A stretch of 64,000 bases of DNA, from positions 191,568-255,567 of the forward strand of contig JAZKAR010000023.1 of assembly GCA_040389065.1 (NCBI GenBank), read 5' to 3'. This document shows positions 28,900 to 38,500 of this stretch, piece by piece. Position 1 is the stretch's first letter; each line of letters opens with the position of its first letter. This stretch comes from JAZKAR01 sp040389065 (lineage in GTDB: Bacteria; Pseudomonadota; Gammaproteobacteria; Burkholderiales; Casimicrobiaceae). The notes under the pieces were generated by a model. The model had not been told where the DNA came from. It did no database searches and saw only the letters and a program-made list of their open reading frames with translations. Made by a program: the position numbers and the translations under genes.

Positions 28900-29538
28900 A
28901 TGAAAATACTAAAAAGCTTGGTTTGTGCTGCGCTGTGTCTGCCGATTTGGGCTAATGCTACAACTTTTGATGTTTCTCAACTTTCTCACGGGAACACGAG
29001 ATTACGCATATCACATGACATTGGCTCTTTTTCAGACCAAATTAATTTTGGACTTGAAGATCAGCGATCGGTTGATATGAGCGTTAGAAACGTATTTTAT
29101 GTGTCACAGCCCCCTATTATAAATCTTACTATTAAGCTCTATGATTCACATAACACATTGCTGACCAAATTTTATAGTCAAGAAAAGGGTTATTACAGCC
29201 CGCTTTATTCGCAATTTAACATAGCATCTATGGCTAATAATTATAGTAATGGCATTGCTGGTGGTGGTGTCGCTTTGCTGAGCGACCTTAATGCCGGATA
29301 TTATCATTTAACTATTACAGGCGAAACAACTTCAACTGCACCCATGGATTTGTCTGGCTTCGAATTCCCTGCTGAGTTTGTTGGTGATCATTTAAACAAA
29401 TCTTATGGATCTTACCAAGTTAATCTTAACCCTACCCCTGAGCCAGAAACATACGCGATGCTTCTTTTAGGATTAGGAAGCATCGGCTACGTTAAAAGAA
29501 AGAAGCTTCTGACTACGCGTATGGAACAGAAACATTAA
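28900..29538 (+). CDS. PEP-CTERM sorting-signal protein, cassette 3 (FSDQINF type)
   Basis: This 212-residue exported protein has a signal peptide ending WANA. The mature domain carries GSFSDQINFGL and a later GYYHLTITG strand, features shared with the two minus-strand PEP-CTERM genes at 31511 and 32261 and more distantly with those at 40-42 kb. The tail PEPETYAMLLLGLGSIGYV plus KRKK, and the last residues TTRMEQKH, are the same as in cassette 1. The ATG follows GAGAATAATA. It probably folds as a beta-sandwich exposed at the surface. Confidence 0.87.
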   Translation: MKILKSLVCAALCLPIWANATTFDVSQLSHGNTRLRISHDIGSFSDQINFGLEDQRSVDMSVRNVFYVSQPPIINLTIKLYDSHNTLLTKFYSQEKGYYSPLYSQFNIASMANNYSNGIAGGGVALLSDLNAGYYHLTITGETTSTAPMDLSGFEFPAEFVGDHLNKSYGSYQVNLNPTPEPETYAMLLLGLGSIGYVKRKKLLTTRMEQKH

Positions 29539-29540
29539 GC

Positions 29541-29702
29541 ACATTACTGGATAGAGAGATTGAGCACCTTGAAGTCTTATATTCCTAGCCGTTGTACCAT
29601 TAGTAACGGCTGATAAAATCATCAATCGTTTGGCTCGTCAATTTTAAGGCGCCATCATTTTATAAGGGATGTAATAACCAAACGTTACGCTATGCCATAA
29701 AG
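29541..29702. repeat. Cassette 3' flank repeat, copy 3
   Basis: Third copy of the element at 27531-27720, starting soon after the cassette 3 stop. After it, to 30499, the sequence is AT-rich apart from a hairpin at 29798-29829 and a small reading frame at 29859-30011. Confidence 0.75.
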
Positions 29703-29797
29703 ATAATGTTTATAGCCCGCTGGGCGGAACAGACCCCATCATTGATTAATCATTAGCACTCAAACGCTGCCAAGATTAACCGATTTACCTTTAGAGG

Positions 29798-29829
29798 CAA
29801 GTGATAATTTTCCAACGCATTATCACTTG
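29798..29829. terminator. Perfect 11-bp hairpin upstream of a small reading frame
   Basis: CAAGTGATAAT (29798-29808) and ATTATCACTTG (29819-29829) pair perfectly around a 10-base loop. It is followed by AT-rich sequence without a strong T-run. It may end cassette 3 transcription or act as a 5' stem for the small frame that follows. Confidence 0.5.
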
Positions 29830-29858
29830 AATTTAAAATCTGAGTAGGAGGTTTTAAC

Positions 29859-30011
29859 GTGCGGCAAACTCACAAAACCACTCTCACAAATAGGGGTAGC
29901 AAAAAAATTGAGTTAACTTTGGGGGTGACTTTAAAATACCCACATCAACAAACCATTCCTTTTTATAACTTAGACACAACAGACATGCGTCCCATTCTGC
30001 CATCAATATGA
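29859..30011 (+). CDS. Possible 50-residue small protein with an optimal ribosome site
   Basis: A GTG codon seven bases after a perfect AGGAGG opens a 50-codon frame ending TGA at 30009-30011. The product is hydrophilic and basic at its start (VRQTHKTTLTNRG) with no signal peptide or known domain. Most genes here use weaker ribosome sites, so the AGGAGG stands out. No homologue is recognised, so this could be chance or a remnant of a larger gene. Confidence 0.35.
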   Translation: MRQTHKTTLTNRGSKKIELTLGVTLKYPHQQTIPFYNLDTTDMRPILPSI

Positions 30012-30499
30012 CAAATTATAAAAAAATAAACGTATGATTTAGATGCCAATAGATAGACAATTACCTCCTTTTTAATATAGCTTAGCTATGTATCAATTTC
30101 CCTTATTAATTGGTACCAACTATCAGCAGCGCTAATATTTTATACTTTAAAGAATATTCGAAAGAAGAAGCATAGTATTTTATGCTTACAATAAAAACCA
30201 TTCCATTGATTATATTAAACATTTATTCATATATAAAAATTTATTTGTTTAGCAATAAACTCGTATTGATAACATTAATCCCGCAATTAAATAATAAGCA
30301 TATTACTTTTAATAATTACATTATGCATAAGTTTTTTTTGAGTATTTATTATTAGAAGTAGTTAATTAATTTCATACCTATTCTGTTATGATTATTCAGC
30401 TTATTAGATAAGAAAAATAGTTCTAATAAGACAAATACAATGGCTAGTTTTCCCTAATTAAAAATTTTATTTTCACGTTCATTTTTCGAGATATAAACC
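30012..30499. other. AT-rich non-coding gap
   Basis: About 490 bases at well over 70% A+T. No gene, tRNA or clear hairpin is seen; it probably holds the promoter of the next PEP-CTERM gene. Confidence 0.6.
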
Positions 30500-31408
30500 A
30501 TGAAAAAAAACTATAGCCTATTAGCTTTGGCACTTTTGACTTCAATGATAAGTCATCAGGCGCAAGCAGCCTCATCTTCTTCTGCAAGTATCGGGCCAAT
30601 TTCCATTCAGTTGTTCGATCTAAATCCTTCAGATTCGATTACACCTGCTATCAAATGGAATATTGCAACACAAAGCTTATACGGCAATGTTTCGACACCC
30701 ACTGCAACAGGTAGCATTTATTTCACTGCCTCAGGCTCAGCCCCTACCAGTTTATTTTCGTCTCAACAACTTAATGCCCCCCTAAATATTGTTAAAAATA
30801 TTATTGGCACTGGCAGCGCTAGTGTTGATACTGTGCCTGCATTAGCGAATAATCCTAGCGGTTTAAGTGTGAGCGTTGCTGGTAATGTTCAAAATGCGGG
30901 TGCTTATCGCGCAAGCTATCAGTTAATGAGCAATGGTTACCCTAATCAACCTGTTGAACTTACTTTTGCTGAATTCTTGTTAACCCCCAATACATTGGCT
31001 CTCTTTAGTGCAAATGCACAAGCTTCAGCTATAACCACTGTTGGTTATCACCCGTCTGGGTCTGAAGAAGCTAACGCTTCTGGTAGTTTATATGTTTCTA
31101 CTACTACTACTTGTTGCATGGGTCTTTATAACGGGCAATCAAGTAATAGCGTTATCTCAGCCTGGGCTGGCTCTGTTAATTCAACTTCAGGCCCTACCAG
31201 CTCATTTAACTCAGGGTTGTTAAATGCGAACTTCACGAACAGTACCAATGTAGAACTTTCTGGTCGTTTGACTTTATTTCTTCAGGCTTCAGGGTCGACA
31301 CACGGTAACTACACGCCTCCAGTAAACCCTGTTCCTGAACCAGAAACATATGCAATGTTGTTAGCTGGGCTAAGTATTTTGGGCGCGTTAAAAAGAAAAA
31401 AACTATAA
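30500..31408 (+). CDS. PEP-CTERM sorting-signal protein, Ser/Ala-rich
   Basis: This 302-residue exported protein has a signal peptide ending QAQA near residue 23. The mature domain is unlike its neighbours: low in charge, rich in Ser, Thr, Ala, Gly and Asn, with a CC pair (TTTTCCMG), suggestive of an extended beta-rich surface protein. The tail is PEPETYAMLLAGLSILGAL followed by KRKK. It lacks the cassette flanks of the three genes upstream, so it is a separate member of the set. It lies convergent to the minus-strand PEP-CTERM pair. Confidence 0.85.
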   Translation: MKKNYSLLALALLTSMISHQAQAASSSSASIGPISIQLFDLNPSDSITPAIKWNIATQSLYGNVSTPTATGSIYFTASGSAPTSLFSSQQLNAPLNIVKNIIGTGSASVDTVPALANNPSGLSVSVAGNVQNAGAYRASYQLMSNGYPNQPVELTFAEFLLTPNTLALFSANAQASAITTVGYHPSGSEEANASGSLYVSTTTTCCMGLYNGQSSNSVISAWAGSVNSTSGPTSSFNSGLLNANFTNSTNVELSGRLTLFLQASGSTHGNYTPPVNPVPEPETYAMLLAGLSILGALKRKKL

Positions 31409-31510
31409 TTAAGATGGTCTCCGCCGCAAAGCGGCGGGGAAATTGCTATACCGCACCAACTAATAAACTAATACTCATAAAATAAACTAATACTCATAAA
31501 CCGTAAAAAA

Positions 31511-32101
31511 TTAAGCTAAATTGTTTTGTATACGCTTTTTTCTTTTTACATAACCAATGCTTCCTAAGCCCAGCAAAAGCATTGCGTAGGTTTCAGGTTC
31601 GGGGATTGCAGCAATAAGAACTTCGTAATTACCATAAGAATTATTTACAGGGCCAACATAAAGTGAAGAACTCCCAACTATACTAGCAATATCAAGAGGT
31701 GTAGTGGCGGTAGTTTTTCCTGTGATGATTAGATAGTAGTTGCCTATAGCAAGATCGTTTATTAGTGCATGTGGGCTTAATAATGATGGATCGTTAATTT
31801 CTGAACGAGGCAATGAAAAATAAACATCATAACTATTTGTATAGAACTTATTAAGCAATACATGATTAGCACTATATAGTTTAACGTTAAAATCTATAAT
31901 ATTAGGTAAGCTTTCTCCTGTATCTCTAAAGTGTACCTCAAGAGATTTTCTTTCTAAAAGAGAGAAGTTAATTTGATCACTAAATGCACCGCTTTCTTGA
32001 GATATACGTCTAAGCGCTGGTTTACCTACCTGAATATTAAAGAAGTCATACGTTGCAGCGCTTACGCTTGCAAGAGGTAAACACAATGCAAAGCAAACCA
32101 A
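31511..32101 (-). CDS. PEP-CTERM sorting-signal protein (FSDQINF type), start codon uncertain
   Basis: This protein has 196 residues from a TTG start. The mature domain has GAFSDQINFSL and NYYLIITGKTT, then PEPETYAMLLLGLGSIGYV and KRKK. Compared with the paralogue at 32261-32869, the signal peptide is short here. Reading upstream in frame gives IRKLYK aligned with MKIIKS of the paralogue, preceded by AAGGA, so the ancestral ATG appears changed to ATC at 32119-32117. Translation may use ATC, the TTG given here or CTG, or be much reduced. The rest of the frame is intact. Confidence 0.75.
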   Translation of the reverse strand: MVCFALCLPLASVSAATYDFFNIQVGKPALRRISQESGAFSDQINFSLLERKSLEVHFRDTGESLPNIIDFNVKLYSANHVLLNKFYTNSYDVYFSLPRSEINDPSLLSPHALINDLAIGNYYLIITGKTTATTPLDIASIVGSSSLYVGPVNNSYGNYEVLIAAIPEPETYAMLLLGLGSIGYVKRKKRIQNNLA

Positions 32102-32260
32102 TTTATACAGTTTTCTGATATTATCCTTAATATCGTGATTAATACCAGCAGCTTAATAAAGCATAAATTTTCAAAAATTTTTAGTTTAAAAGAGTTATAA
32201 CTCTAACAACAGGCTTGAGAAGCAACTTTTTACAAACACCGTCTCAAGTTAGCTACTATC

Positions 32261-32869
32261 TTAGAACTTTTCTAGCTTCAGCTTTTTTCTTCTTATAAAG
32301 CCAATGCTTCCTAAACCCAGCAAAAGCATCGCATAGGTTTCAGGTTCAGGTGTCGCAGAAGATATTTGAATTTTGTAAGCACCATAAGCATTATTTTCAG
32401 CACCAACATAAAATGATGGAGCTATATTATATAAATTAATGGGAGAAGTTAAGGTGCTTTTACCAGTAATAATAAAATGATAATTACCTTTATCAAGAAA
32501 TTTTAAATATACTGTATTAGCTCCGTTGTAATAAGATAAAGGGAAGTGCACAGTAGATACTGGTTCAATTGGGTTACCGTACTCGTAATAATCATAATGA
32601 AACTTGTTAAGCAATCCATTGCTAGCGTCATAAAGCTTAACGCTCACATCTTCAAGGCCGCCTATCATGTCTAAAAAACTTAGCGCAACAGTACCGGAGC
32701 TACCGTTTACCAGAGAGAAGTTAATCTGATCGCTAAATGCACCACTATCTTTAGCTATCCGTAAGATTTTCCAATGGTGCGGAATAACTTCAAATACGTC
32801 ATATGTAGCAGCGTTCGCTAAAAGAGGGAAACACAGCACAGCAAAAAACAAGCTTTTTATTATTTTCAT
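32261..32869 (-). CDS. PEP-CTERM sorting-signal protein (FSDQINF type)
   Basis: This 202-residue exported protein has a signal peptide MKIIKSLFFAVLCFP ending LLANA. The mature domain has GAFSDQINFSLV, NYHFIITGKST and a C-terminal PEPETYAMLLLGLGSIGFI followed by RRKK. It is a tandem paralogue of the gene at 31511 and is related to cassette 3 on the other strand. It is upstream of that paralogue with a 159-base gap. No strong ribosome site precedes the ATG. Confidence 0.87.
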   Translation of the reverse strand: MKIIKSLFFAVLCFPLLANAATYDVFEVIPHHWKILRIAKDSGAFSDQINFSLVNGSSGTVALSFLDMIGGLEDVSVKLYDASNGLLNKFHYDYYEYGNPIEPVSTVHFPLSYYNGANTVYLKFLDKGNYHFIITGKSTLTSPINLYNIAPSFYVGAENNAYGAYKIQISSATPEPETYAMLLLGLGSIGFIRRKKLKLEKF

Positions 32870-33266
32870 TTTATTATTAATTTAAAAATTAAAACGCCAA
32901 TACCATAGCATATTTTTATAGATTGACTTTAAGTAATGGAAATTATCGCAAGTGGCGTAATATAATTTGTTTTAAAAGCCGTAATCATTTTCTGAATAAT
33001 ATTTTGATTTCAAAAAATCAGCTCTTAAATCTAAGCATTTGAAGTCATTGAAATAAATGAGGGCAATTTTGACTGAAATGCTCATATACAGTTTTAAAAT
33101 CAATATATAAATGTGCAAATTCTGTTTATTTATAGAAGCTTATTTTTATACATTTTATTATTAGCTTTAGTTTATAAAATAGTAGCCTTTATAGGTGGGA
33201 TAGAACATACCTTATACTATCCCACTCCCTTACTATTGAATGTTGTAAAAACAACTCTCCTCTATA
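32870..33266. other. AT-rich gap with no recognised gene
   Basis: Contains the upstream region of the minus-strand PEP-CTERM gene and AT-rich sequence. No convincing reading frame or RNA gene is seen. Confidence 0.6.
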
Positions 33267-33404
33267 TTATTTCCTCTGCCCGGCTGATGCTGGTGTAGCG
33301 GATTTTTTAGAGGTAGGGGGAACATTCGTTCCAGTAGGTACTGCTGGTATTTCTACTTTTTTCTCTTGCTTCGGTTTCTTTGTTTCTCTACCATTACGTG
33401 CCAT
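33267..33404 (-). CDS. Small Lys/Pro-rich basic protein (45 residues)
   Basis: A 46-codon frame begins with ATG six bases after AAGGAG, a strong ribosome site. The product starts MARNGRETKKPKQEKK and continues with a Pro/Thr/Ala/Ser-rich tail ending AGQRK. It has no signal peptide or hydrophobic segment and looks intrinsically disordered, like small nucleic-acid-binding or stress-induced proteins. It is an independent transcription unit between divergent neighbours. No function is recognised. Confidence 0.65.
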   Translation of the reverse strand: MARNGRETKKPKQEKKVEIPAVPTGTNVPPTSKKSATPASAGQRK

Positions 33405-33705
33405 TGAAGTTCTCCTTAATCGAATGAATAAACTGATTGCTCAAATTAATGCATTCTCCTTTCGGTTTAGTTTAGGCTTAGTTTAGTTTCAACTATTTAC
33501 TTCATGAACTTAGCAGAACATTAAATCCTACTGCACTTTCACTCTAGCACCATACAAAAAATATCTATAGCTGATAAATTCAACAGGTTAATGCAAATTT
33601 TAAGCACAATTTAAGCCCCCTCAAAGCCAGGTTTTTTGTAAAGACTCCTTTTCAAAGAAGTATGCTAGACTCTATCTATCCCCCCTTTTAGAAATCTTAA
33701 ACGAC
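33405..33705. other. Divergent promoter gap
   Basis: Upstream of both the small basic protein (minus) and the M61 peptidase (plus). Contains short TTTAGTTTAGG-like repeats; no gene is seen. Confidence 0.5.
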
Positions 33706-35550
33706 ATGCATGTGCATTATCGCTGGCAAACCGCTGATTCTAAGACGCATTACTTTAAAATTATACTAAGTTTGAACGGAAAGATTCCCGCTCAAGACTG
33801 GCAACTGTGGATGCCAGTGTGGACGCCGGGTAGCTATCTGGTACGCGAGTTTTCGCGCCACGTTCATCATGTTCATGCGACGCTGTTCGATCATGAGCAC
33901 TCCACTCGCATAGAGCTTCCCTTAGAAAAAATCTCTAAAAACCATTGGGTAACTAATACTACAGAGTCGATTAACCACGGAACACTCGTGTTTGAATACC
34001 AGGTGTATGCCTTTGATAATTCAGTGCGAGCTGCCTATTTTGATCCTTCTTCATTAGCAGTCGATGGTGCTGCAATATGGCTTAGTGTTGAAGGCACTGA
34101 AACGTTAGCACGCACTATTGAATGGGTTCCTCCTGAAATTGAAAGCTCCTGGAAGTTAGCCACCCCCTTAGAACCTGAAAAAATTGATGAACAAGGGTTT
34201 GGTACGTATCGCGCTAAAGATTATTTACAACAAGTTGATAGCCCAGCATTAGCCGGCACGTATTTAGAAGGCTTTGAACTTACTGTACAAGGTATTCATC
34301 ACACGATGATGTTTGATGATGCTGCTAGTTCAAAAATACCTAACCTTGATCTTGAGCGCCTCAAACAAGACATGACGAAAATTATAGAGTGGCAATATGA
34401 TTTTTGGCCTGGTGAAGTACCCTTTTCGCACTACCATACTCTCACACAGGTTTTTGCCAATAACTATGGCGGCCTGGAGCATGAAAACAGCACTCGGCTA
34501 GTGTGCTCACGCTATGATGTTCCGCGTTTAAATATCAAAACACACGAAGAAAATTATTCAAAATTTTTAGGTCTTTTCAGCCATGAATATTTTCATAGCT
34601 GGCTTGTGAAACGTTTACGCCCACATACTCTATTACCCTACGAATTAAAACATGAGCAATACACGCCTTTGCTATGGATTTTTGAAGGCTTCACTGCTTA
34701 TTTTGATGAGGTGGCACTCGTACAAACAGGCCTAATTAGCATTGAAAGCTATCTGGGTATGCTTGAAAAATTACTCGATAGAGTGACGCATTTACCTGCG
34801 CATACGATGCATAGTTTAGAAGAAGCAAGTTTCGATGCGTGGATTCGTTCGTATCGCCCCGATGAAAATACCCCCAATAGCACAGTAAGCTATTACGATC
34901 AGGGTGCCTTGCATGCATTAGTGTTAGATTTAACGCTCATGAATCACGGCAGCAGTTTAAAAGCTGTGCTAAGACATCTTTGGCAACATCATATTATTGA
35001 AAAAAATAATACCCATGCTGGCTTACAAGAAAGCGATTTACTAGATGCCCTAGTTGCACTGGCACCGGGTGTTGATTGGGCTAATTTTTTAGCGCAACAT
35101 GTTCATAGCCCTCTTTTACCTGATTATGAAGCGGCACTTAACAGCGCTGGCATTTATATCAAAGTAGAAGAAAGCACCACTCCGAAAACGACTCAACATT
35201 TTACCCAGTGCTTGGGAGTACGTTTTAGAGAAGGTACTTTAACCGTGTCGCATGTACTGCATGGGCGTATTGCTGCATTATCTGGAGTTCAAGTAGGGGA
35301 TCAATGGCTAGCCCTTAATCATGAACAGCTAAAAAGCGCACACTGGTCAGAGGTATTTGCCCGCCTTGATTGCGATGCTTATCATGATTATAACCTTCAC
35401 TTTTTCAGAGAAGGCCAGCTTCATACGCTAGCACTATTACGCCCACAACATACCCTACCTATTCTTAGGTTTCATAAACTTTATCAAAATACACCTGTGA
35501 CAGCCCAACAAAAAAATATTGCATCACAATGGTTTAATACAGGAAGTTAA
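33706..35550 (+). CDS. M61-family metallopeptidase with PDZ domain (glycyl aminopeptidase type)
   Basis: This is a 614-residue protein. An N-terminal beta domain (about 1-180, with WMPVWTPGSYLVREFSRHV) is followed by the catalytic domain with the zinc motif HEYFH (His293-His297) and the third ligand Glu327 in EGFTAYFDEV. YYDQGAL and a C-terminal PDZ-like region (about 500-590) complete the M61 layout. No signal peptide is visible, so a cytoplasmic location is expected. Catalytic residues are intact. Five bases separate it from the next gene, a degenerate prolyl oligopeptidase-like lipoprotein, suggesting an operon. Confidence 0.92.
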   Translation: MHVHYRWQTADSKTHYFKIILSLNGKIPAQDWQLWMPVWTPGSYLVREFSRHVHHVHATLFDHEHSTRIELPLEKISKNHWVTNTTESINHGTLVFEYQVYAFDNSVRAAYFDPSSLAVDGAAIWLSVEGTETLARTIEWVPPEIESSWKLATPLEPEKIDEQGFGTYRAKDYLQQVDSPALAGTYLEGFELTVQGIHHTMMFDDAASSKIPNLDLERLKQDMTKIIEWQYDFWPGEVPFSHYHTLTQVFANNYGGLEHENSTRLVCSRYDVPRLNIKTHEENYSKFLGLFSHEYFHSWLVKRLRPHTLLPYELKHEQYTPLLWIFEGFTAYFDEVALVQTGLISIESYLGMLEKLLDRVTHLPAHTMHSLEEASFDAWIRSYRPDENTPNSTVSYYDQGALHALVLDLTLMNHGSSLKAVLRHLWQHHIIEKNNTHAGLQESDLLDALVALAPGVDWANFLAQHVHSPLLPDYEAALNSAGIYIKVEESTTPKTTQHFTQCLGVRFREGTLTVSHVLHGRIAALSGVQVGDQWLALNHEQLKSAHWSEVFARLDCDAYHDYNLHFFREGQLHTLALLRPQHTLPILRFHKLYQNTPVTAQQKNIASQWFNTGS

Positions 35551-35555
35551 TTTTC

Positions 35556-38500
35556 ATGAATACACGTTTTTCATCTGCTTCACGCCGCACGCCTAACCAT
35601 TCTGCACAAAATAACTATTCTTCAACCTCCACACCCGCTAAATTTCGCCCTACGCTTATCGCTACTTATTTAGGGTTAAGCACGTTACTCTCTGCGTGTG
35701 CTATTAAGCCACCGTCTTCTCCTTCGGCTTCACCCTCTGCAAATAGTGACGTCAAAAAAAATAATCTTGCCTCTAAACCTGAAAAAACCGCAGGCTTGTC
35801 TGCCTCACCTTCAACTGCCCCGACCGTTGTTGAGATTAAAAAAAATAAAGACGTTCCTGCTTTACCTACCCCTCCTGCTGATGAGTTAACCAATCTAGTT
35901 AAAAATGATCCTTATAAGTTTTTAGAACAGCTTGATCTTGCTGAAACACAAAACTGGATGAAAACTCAGCATGATTCTGCGCGCCGCTATCTGGCACAAC
36001 TTCTTCAGCAAAATAGCAAAAAAAATAAACAAACAGCTGCTTCGTCTAACGAAGATATAAGCGCTAAAATTTCTGATGATAGCTCCATGCAGCGCGTAGG
36101 CAATCGGCTATTTTATTACCATGCTGATCAACGCTCTCCTCATATTCTTTACTCTCGCGAAACTATCGATAGCAAAAATGAGCGTGAATTAGTTGATCTA
36201 GCGCATATCAATAAAATACCTAACCGTACTGCTATTGAAAATTTTAAAGTTTCGCCTGATGGCGCATGGGTAGCGCTAATTATTGGCGTGCCTAGCGCTA
36301 CTGGCACACTTGAACAACGCCAATTAATCGTTGCAGATACGAAACATGGCAAAGTAGCCATTCGCCCTATTACAGGCGTAGAAAGCAGCCCTTTTTTAAG
36401 CTGGCGCCCTGATAGCCGTGCATTATTTTTTCTTCAAACTGACCCTGCTACTAAAGCAAGCCAAGTTGTTATGCGTTTATTAGCCGGCGATCAGGCCGGT
36501 AAATCATTTCCTGTATTTGGTAATGGGCTAGGGCTAGATGCTCCTTTTAATAGCGAAGATAAAATAGGTATTGTCACCAGCCCTGCTTCCCCCTATACCT
36601 TAGCTATTGTGCAATCGAAAGAAGGCATTCGCATTTTTAGCGCTTTATCTCCTTTGCTTTCAGGCAATGAAGTTAGCCCTGTTCAAACAGCGAATGGAAC
36701 AACGCCTGCTGATATGCGTGTAGGCTGGTATCCACTGATTACGCTTAAAGATCAAGTGACAAGTTTTGATTTACGAGGCGATTGGTTTTACGCAATTACT
36801 CAACGGCAAAAACCCAACGGTGAACTCGTTCGCTTAAGATTATCTGAACCGCGATGGGAAGAAGCTGATTTATTAATTCCCGATCATACTACTCAGCAGC
36901 TTAATCAATTACGTGTTGCTCAAGACGCCTTATACGTGGAAAAAAGGGAAGATGGTTATAGTCAGTTGATTAAGCTGCCTTATAATGCGCGTTATCAAAA
37001 CACTGGCGAGTTACAGGCTATTCCTGAAAAGTCATCTGCCCCTTCTAATAAATCAGGGCAAGATAAAACATCAATCTCTCCTGCAACTTCTAATAAATTA
37101 GCCCCGCTGTTACCTACACCCACAGAACAAGGTAAAAAAGCGCCTATTCAGCCTAACTTGAACAGTAACGATGATGAAGCGGATACATTAGATAGCACTA
37201 AAAAGCCAACTAAAAAATTTCGCCATCATTCAAAATTAAATATTCAAGAAGAAAACTTCACTGAAGATAATTATATTCCTCAAGAAGAAGGCGATGAAGA
37301 AGATGCGCCTAAGAGTAAAAAAACATCAAAATCTTCGCATACCGCCTCTAAAAAACATGAAAACTCTGATGAAAATGATAGCAAACCGGTAAAAGCAAAA
37401 ACGCTTCAGCAAAAGAAAGAAGAAGCACGCCGCGCTAAAAAAGAGGCTCACAAGAAAAAATCAGCTGCTGAAAATGATGAGGATGATAAAACAGATAAAA
37501 CCCAAAGCCCTGGCAAATCAAATAAGAAAAACAATAAATACAAACAAACAGATAAAGAACAAACGCTAACAAGCAAAAAGAAAAATCGCCACCAACAAAA
37601 ATCTTCTAAAGAAGAAAGCGAAGAGGAATACGTTGCACCTGTTAGTGTTAAAAAAGCCTACAAGTTCAACTATAAAAAACAAGAAACAACGCGTAAAGCG
37701 CTTCAACAACGCTCTAGCAGCCCACGGCGCGAAATAGCTGAGACACCTAAAAATGAAGTAACAGAGCAACATCGAGCGCGTATTCGCAGCCGTGTTATTC
37801 GTTTAGCTTTGCCTAGTACAACACCGAACACACAAGATATTAAACTGCCTGTTGATGGCATGATTCAGCAGCTCATTACCGACCCTCTGCAACCTGGCGC
37901 ATTGGCAAGAATGAATGATTGGACGCGCCCGCTTGAACTCGTGCATATCGATAGTGAGCATGAACCGCGCCTCATTGCTGGCTCTTCTCACAAAGCGTCA
38001 AAAGCACCAACATCACGTGCACGCAATCAAACAGAGATACCTGTTGCAACCAAAACATCTCGCTTGCTGGTTCCGGCTGATGATAGCGCTAACCCGCTTA
38101 TGCTGCCGCTAACATTAATTACACCAGAAAACCTCAACCCAGCAAATAGCCATAAACCATTGTTGCTTATTTTAGATCGACCAGGGCAAGGATTCGCAAG
38201 CCCCAACTATCGCCCTGATATTCTGGCCTGGCTGCAAAAAGGCGGCATTGTTGCGCTAGCTGATCTTTTCCCGAAGGGATATAAAGAAAGCGATTGGTCA
38301 GATACAAACTTTAGCGCCTTAGAGCCAAGCACAGTAGGCAGGCTCGAAAATATTGTTGAATATCTTTATAGTGAAAAAATTGCTGAAGCCGAGCGCTTTG
38401 CAATGTCAGGCGATGGCATTAACGCTAGCATTATCGCTACTTTTTTAAGCCATCGCCCCAACAGTTTTGCATCTGCTTCGCTGCAAGCAGGCGTCTATGA

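Noticed and set aside
26667..29720. Insertion sequences as the source of the cassette repeats
   Set aside because: No transposase frame or terminal inverted repeats were found at the repeat edges.
37566..37772. Phe-rich minus-strand frame inside the S9-like gene
   Set aside because: It is the complement of the Lys/Glu-rich low-complexity coding region; no independent evidence supports it.
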